DNA from: an uncultured Johnsonella sp.
Lineage (GTDB): Bacteria > Bacillota > Clostridia > Lachnospirales > Lachnospiraceae
Reading direction: 5' to 3'
Length of the DNA stretch: 8,824 nucleotides
Assembly: GCA_905373785.1 (NCBI GenBank)
Contig: CAJPUK010000097.1
Span: 1-8,824, forward strand
Position numbers and translations under genes: made by a program. Every line of letters begins with the position of its first letter. Position 1 is the first letter of the stretch. The notes below the pieces were generated by a model. That model was not told where the DNA came from. It did not search any database and was given only the letters and a program-made list of their open reading frames with translations. Positions 6,954 through 8,824 of this stretch are shown here, one piece after another.

Positions 6954-7373
6954 TTATCTTTCTACTTTTTTTATATTAACTTCAAGACTCTTACCCTTAT
7001 CAAGTTCCAAACCTATAGCCAACTTACCGCTTAGATTGGTTTTCATGCTGCTAAGCAATACATTATCCACGTAGACTTCATATTCTGTCTCTTCTTCCAA
7101 GCCTATAGTTATTTGAGCATCTTCAGGTCCTTCTACTATAAAACTTACGCCCTCTGCCTTCATGCTGAAATCATGTACGGCAGTTCCAGGTACAGACTCA
7201 TATACAAAAAGTCCGTTTTTCTCAAGCTTAGTTATCTGTTCAAAGGTCTTGACCTTATATAAGTCACCCTCATATTCATAATCACTAAGCTTCTTTTTTT
7301 CAGGCAATTCATAGTTTCCAAAACAAAGTTTCCCGTTTGATTCCTTGCCTATTAAGCTGTCTACTACAGACAT
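6954..7373 (-). CDS. Small conserved Lachnospiraceae protein, function unknown ('endosialidase'-labelled family)
   Basis: The protein has 139 residues, with no signal peptide, membrane segment or catalytic motif that I can identify. It reads as an N-terminal charged part (1-50, 'GDLYKVKTFEQITKLEKNG') followed by a likely all-beta domain with 'VYESVPGTAVHDF' (57-69), 'VEGPEDAQITIGLEEETEYEVYVD' split over 80-103, and 'MKTNLSGKLAIGLEL' (110-124). Similar proteins in Lachnospiraceae genomes are, as I recall, often named 'endosialidase'. Nothing here supports such an enzyme, and the small size argues against it. The frame is open to a TTG at 7400, but the ATG at 7373 has a near-perfect AAGGAGG 7 nt upstream and is preferred. 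Its stop lies 3 nt before radA, so the two are translationally linked, and it is the first gene of the radA-cobalamin unit. Confidence 0.75.
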   Translation of the reverse strand: MSVVDSLIGKESNGKLCFGNYELPEKKKLSDYEYEGDLYKVKTFEQITKLEKNGLFVYESVPGTAVHDFSMKAEGVSFIVEGPEDAQITIGLEEETEYEVYVDNVLLSSMKTNLSGKLAIGLELDKGKSLEVNIKKVER

Positions 7374-7380
7374 AGTATAT

Positions 7381-7387
7381 CCTCCTT
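7381..7387 (-). promoter_or_regulatory. Ribosome binding site that fixes the start of the small protein
   Basis: AAGGAGG on the minus strand, 7 nt before the ATG at 7373. It lies inside the extended frame that begins at TTG 7400 and so argues for the shorter 139-residue protein. Confidence 0.85.
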
Positions 7388-7411
7388 CTAAACATAACAA
7401 ATCCGCTTTAG

Positions 7412-7459
7412 TAAATAAAAATGGAGCTGCTATCTGTCTACTTTAATAACAACTCCATT
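7412..7459 (-). terminator. Intrinsic terminator downstream of clpC
   Basis: On the minus strand AATGGAGTTG (7459-7450) pairs with CAGCTCCATT (7429-7420). All ten positions pair if one U-G wobble is allowed, around a 20-nt loop, and the stem is followed by TTTTATTTA. The order stem then T-run fits termination of transcripts coming from clpC. It lies about 250 nt past the clpC stop, beyond repeat element B. The loop is rather large, so efficiency may be moderate. Confidence 0.6.
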
Positions 7460-7485
7460 ATAACCTTTAAATTTTTTTGACACAA
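7457..7485 (-). promoter_or_regulatory. Candidate promoter for the small protein-radA-cobalamin unit
   Basis: Minus strand TTGTGT (7480-7485), a 17-nt spacer and a perfect TATAAT (7457-7462). The -10 box overlaps the first bases of the terminator's 5' arm. A transcript starting near 7450 would therefore lack that arm and escape the terminator. The -35 match is weak (3 of 6). A housekeeping sigma-A promoter is the simplest reading. Confidence 0.45.
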
Positions 7486-7524
7486 GATACTTTATAGGCA
7501 AGTTTCCTTATTTTCTGATTAAGA

Positions 7525-7700
7525 GTTACAGTTCAGGTAGCTAATTCATCTTCGTCACAACAACTTAAAAATGTTTAATAACTCAAACTTTCCATGCCCC
7601 CAATTGGAGCAGTAGATTGAAACTTCGACATTTTGTTAGCTTAAGTATGGATTTTTAATATACTGACCCAATTTTGAGTGTTGGAAGTTTTAGTTAATAA
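7525..7700 (+). repeat. Intergenic repeat element, copy B (31-nt box plus long imperfect palindrome)
   Basis: This is most of the 338-nt gene-free stretch 7374-7711. The box at 7525-7555 (GTTACAGTT, GGTAG, ATTCAT, TTCGT blocks) matches the minus-strand box of copy A at 26 of 31 positions. About 20 nt later an inverted repeat starts. Arm 7575-7624 and the reverse complement of 7651-7700 agree at 36 of 50 positions with no gap, around a 26-nt centre. The resulting 126-bp imperfect palindrome ends 11 nt from the clpC stop. Box-to-end length (176 bp) is close to that of copy A (179 bp), and the orientation is opposite. The palindrome resembles ERIC-type intergenic repeats in architecture, not in sequence as far as I can judge. 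No coding content is convincing. Confidence 0.65.
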
Positions 7701-7711
7701 GTAAAAACTGT

Positions 7712-8824
7712 TTATTGCACTATGGTTTCCTCTTTAATTTCCTTTTCTATATTAAGAACTATGTGTCTATTTTCATCAGATCCTTCTGTAACTACCTCTA
7801 CTACAGAGTCTTCCTTTATCTTTCCGTCCAGTATATCCTCTGCCAACTTATCTTCCAGAAGATTTTGCAAAGTCCTCTTTAGCGGTCTTGCTCCGTACGC
7901 CTTGTCATAAGCCTTATCTACTATATACTCCTTAGCATCTTCACTTATTTTGAACTTGATGTTAAGCTGCTGCGCTCCTCTTTCTTCTATGGACTTAAGC
8001 ATAATATCAAGGATCTTCTTCATATCTTCCTTATCAAGCTGATGGAATACTATAGTTTCATCTATACGATTTAAGAATTCAGGCTTAAAGATACGCTTAA
8101 TCTCTTCCATTACACCCTGCTTCATATTTTGATAGCTTTGCTTGCTGTCTTCCGCTGAGGCAAAGCCTAAGTGTTTAGGAGCTACTATATGCTGTGCTCC
8201 GGCATTGCTGGTCATAATAATAATAGTATTCTTAAAGTCTATCTTTCTTCCCTGTGAGTCAGTGATATGACCGTCATCCAGAACTTGCAAAAGTATATTA
8301 AACACATCAGGATGTGCCTTTTCGATCTCATCAAGCAATATTACGGAATAAGGATTTCTTCTGACCTTTTCAGATAACTGTCCGCCCTCATCATAGCCTA
8401 CATAGCCCGGAGGTGAGCCTACCATTTTTGAGACGGAGTGCTTCTCCATGTATTCGCTCATATCAACCCTTATAAGAGAAGACTCCGTTCCGAACATAGC
8501 CTCTGCCAAGGTTTTACTAAGCTCAGTCTTACCTACTCCGGTAGGTCCAAGGAAAAGGAATGAACCTATAGGTCTTTTCGGATCTTTAAGTCCTACTCTT
8601 CCCCTTCTTATTGCCTTTGATACTGCAACTATAGCCTCGTCCTGACCTATAACTTTGGTATGTAATATATTTTCAAGATTTTTAAGCCTTTCAGCCTCTT
8701 CCTGCGCTAATTTTTTAACAGGTATCTTAGTCCAAACCGACACGACATCCGCTACATCAGAGTCATCTATAACTATGGTCTTGTTCGTTTTTTCTTCCTG
8801 CCACTTGGCTCTTAAATCTTCTAT
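7712..8824 (-). CDS. clpC: ATP-dependent Clp protease ATPase subunit ClpC, C-terminal part
   Basis: ClpC is a Hsp100/AAA+ unfoldase that feeds proteins to ClpP. The frame is open to the high-coordinate edge, so the visible 370 residues are the C-terminal part and the gene's start lies outside. A GTG at 8743 is internal, not the true start: the 27 upstream codons continue the family sequence. Visible are the end of the middle region, 'VSVWTKIPV' at the entry to the second AAA+ module, Walker A 'GPTGVGKT' (fragment 93-100), the pore-loop region 'GSPPGYVGY', Walker B 'VILLDE' (161-166), sensor-1 'TSNAG', a ClpP-docking LGF tripeptide (219-221), arginine finger in 'FLNRIDE', and sensor-2 'GARPLKR' (311-317). 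The similarity to Bacillus ClpC is strong. The N-domain, needed to exclude ClpE or ClpA-type paralogues, is not visible. Upstream CtsR control cannot be assessed. Confidence 0.95.
   Translation of the reverse strand: MEDLRAKWQEEKTNKTIVIDDSDVADVVSVWTKIPVKKLAQEEAERLKNLENILHTKVIGQDEAIVAVSKAIRRGRVGLKDPKRPIGSFLFLGPTGVGKTELSKTLAEAMFGTESSLIRVDMSEYMEKHSVSKMVGSPPGYVGYDEGGQLSEKVRRNPYSVILLDEIEKAHPDVFNILLQVLDDGHITDSQGRKIDFKNTIIIMTSNAGAQHIVAPKHLGFASAEDSKQSYQNMKQGVMEEIKRIFKPEFLNRIDETIVFHQLDKEDMKKILDIMLKSIEERGAQQLNIKFKISEDAKEYIVDKAYDKAYGARPLKRTLQNLLEDKLAEDILDGKIKEDSVVEVVTEGSDENRHIVLNIEKEIKEETIVQ

Noticed and set aside
7374..7400. Longer start (TTG 7400) for the small protein
   Set aside because: The strong AAGGAGG at 7381-7387 lies inside that extension and points to the ATG at 7373.
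7575..7631. Minus-strand ORF of 18 codons starting MSKFQSTAP
   Set aside because: No ribosome binding site precedes it, and it lies wholly in the palindrome of element B, so the open frame is likely chance.
7401..7711. Possible degenerate transposase or IS remnant
   Set aside because: No frame gives a recognisable transposase segment. The stretch is better described by the palindrome, terminator and promoter.
8741..8743. GTG at 8743 as the clpC start
   Set aside because: The 27 codons between it and the window edge are open and fit the ClpC middle region, and a real ClpC needs an N-domain and first AAA+ module upstream.

Overview
The window looks like chromosome from an AT-rich, strictly anaerobic Firmicute, most likely a member of the Lachnospiraceae. 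The reasons are the low G+C coding sequence, strong AGGAG-type ribosome binding sites, and two families I associate with Lachnospiraceae: DUF4317, and a small conserved protein often labelled 'endosialidase' without evidence. The cobalamin genes are of types found in the anaerobic B12 pathway. All genes lie on the minus strand, so transcription runs from high to low coordinates.

In transcription order the layout is as follows. (1) 8824-7712 holds the C-terminal part of clpC, cut by the window edge. (2) 7711-7374 is a gene-free stretch with an ERIC-like imperfect palindrome preceded by a 31-nt box (copy B), then an intrinsic terminator overlapped by a candidate promoter. (3) 7373-3747-2236 is one tightly packed unit: a small uncharacterised protein, radA, cbiF (cobM), cobD and cobQ (cbiP), with gaps of 14 nt or less or overlaps. 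(4) 2235-1976 is a second gene-free stretch. It carries another copy of the 31-nt box with an inverted repeat in the opposite orientation (copy A), and a good sigma-A type promoter. (5) 1975-1 is a second packed unit: cbiC, a DUF4317 protein and the N-terminus of an AI-2E/PerM-family membrane protein.

Functionally, four enzymes of adenosylcobalamin synthesis are present: CbiF (C11 methylation), CbiC (methyl migration to hydrogenobyrinate/cobyrinate), CobQ/CbiP (side-chain amidation) and CobD (aminopropanol phosphate donor). They sit in two adjacent units without the rest of the pathway. The first unit is appended directly to radA, where Bacillus has clpC-radA-disA. I see no cobalamin riboswitch in either long gap.

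The most unusual signal is non-coding. The two long intergenic gaps share a box with 26 of 31 identical positions, each followed by a long imperfect inverted repeat. The overall lengths are nearly the same (179 and 176 bp) and the orientations are opposite. This suggests a dispersed, possibly mobile, intergenic repeat family that I do not recognise.
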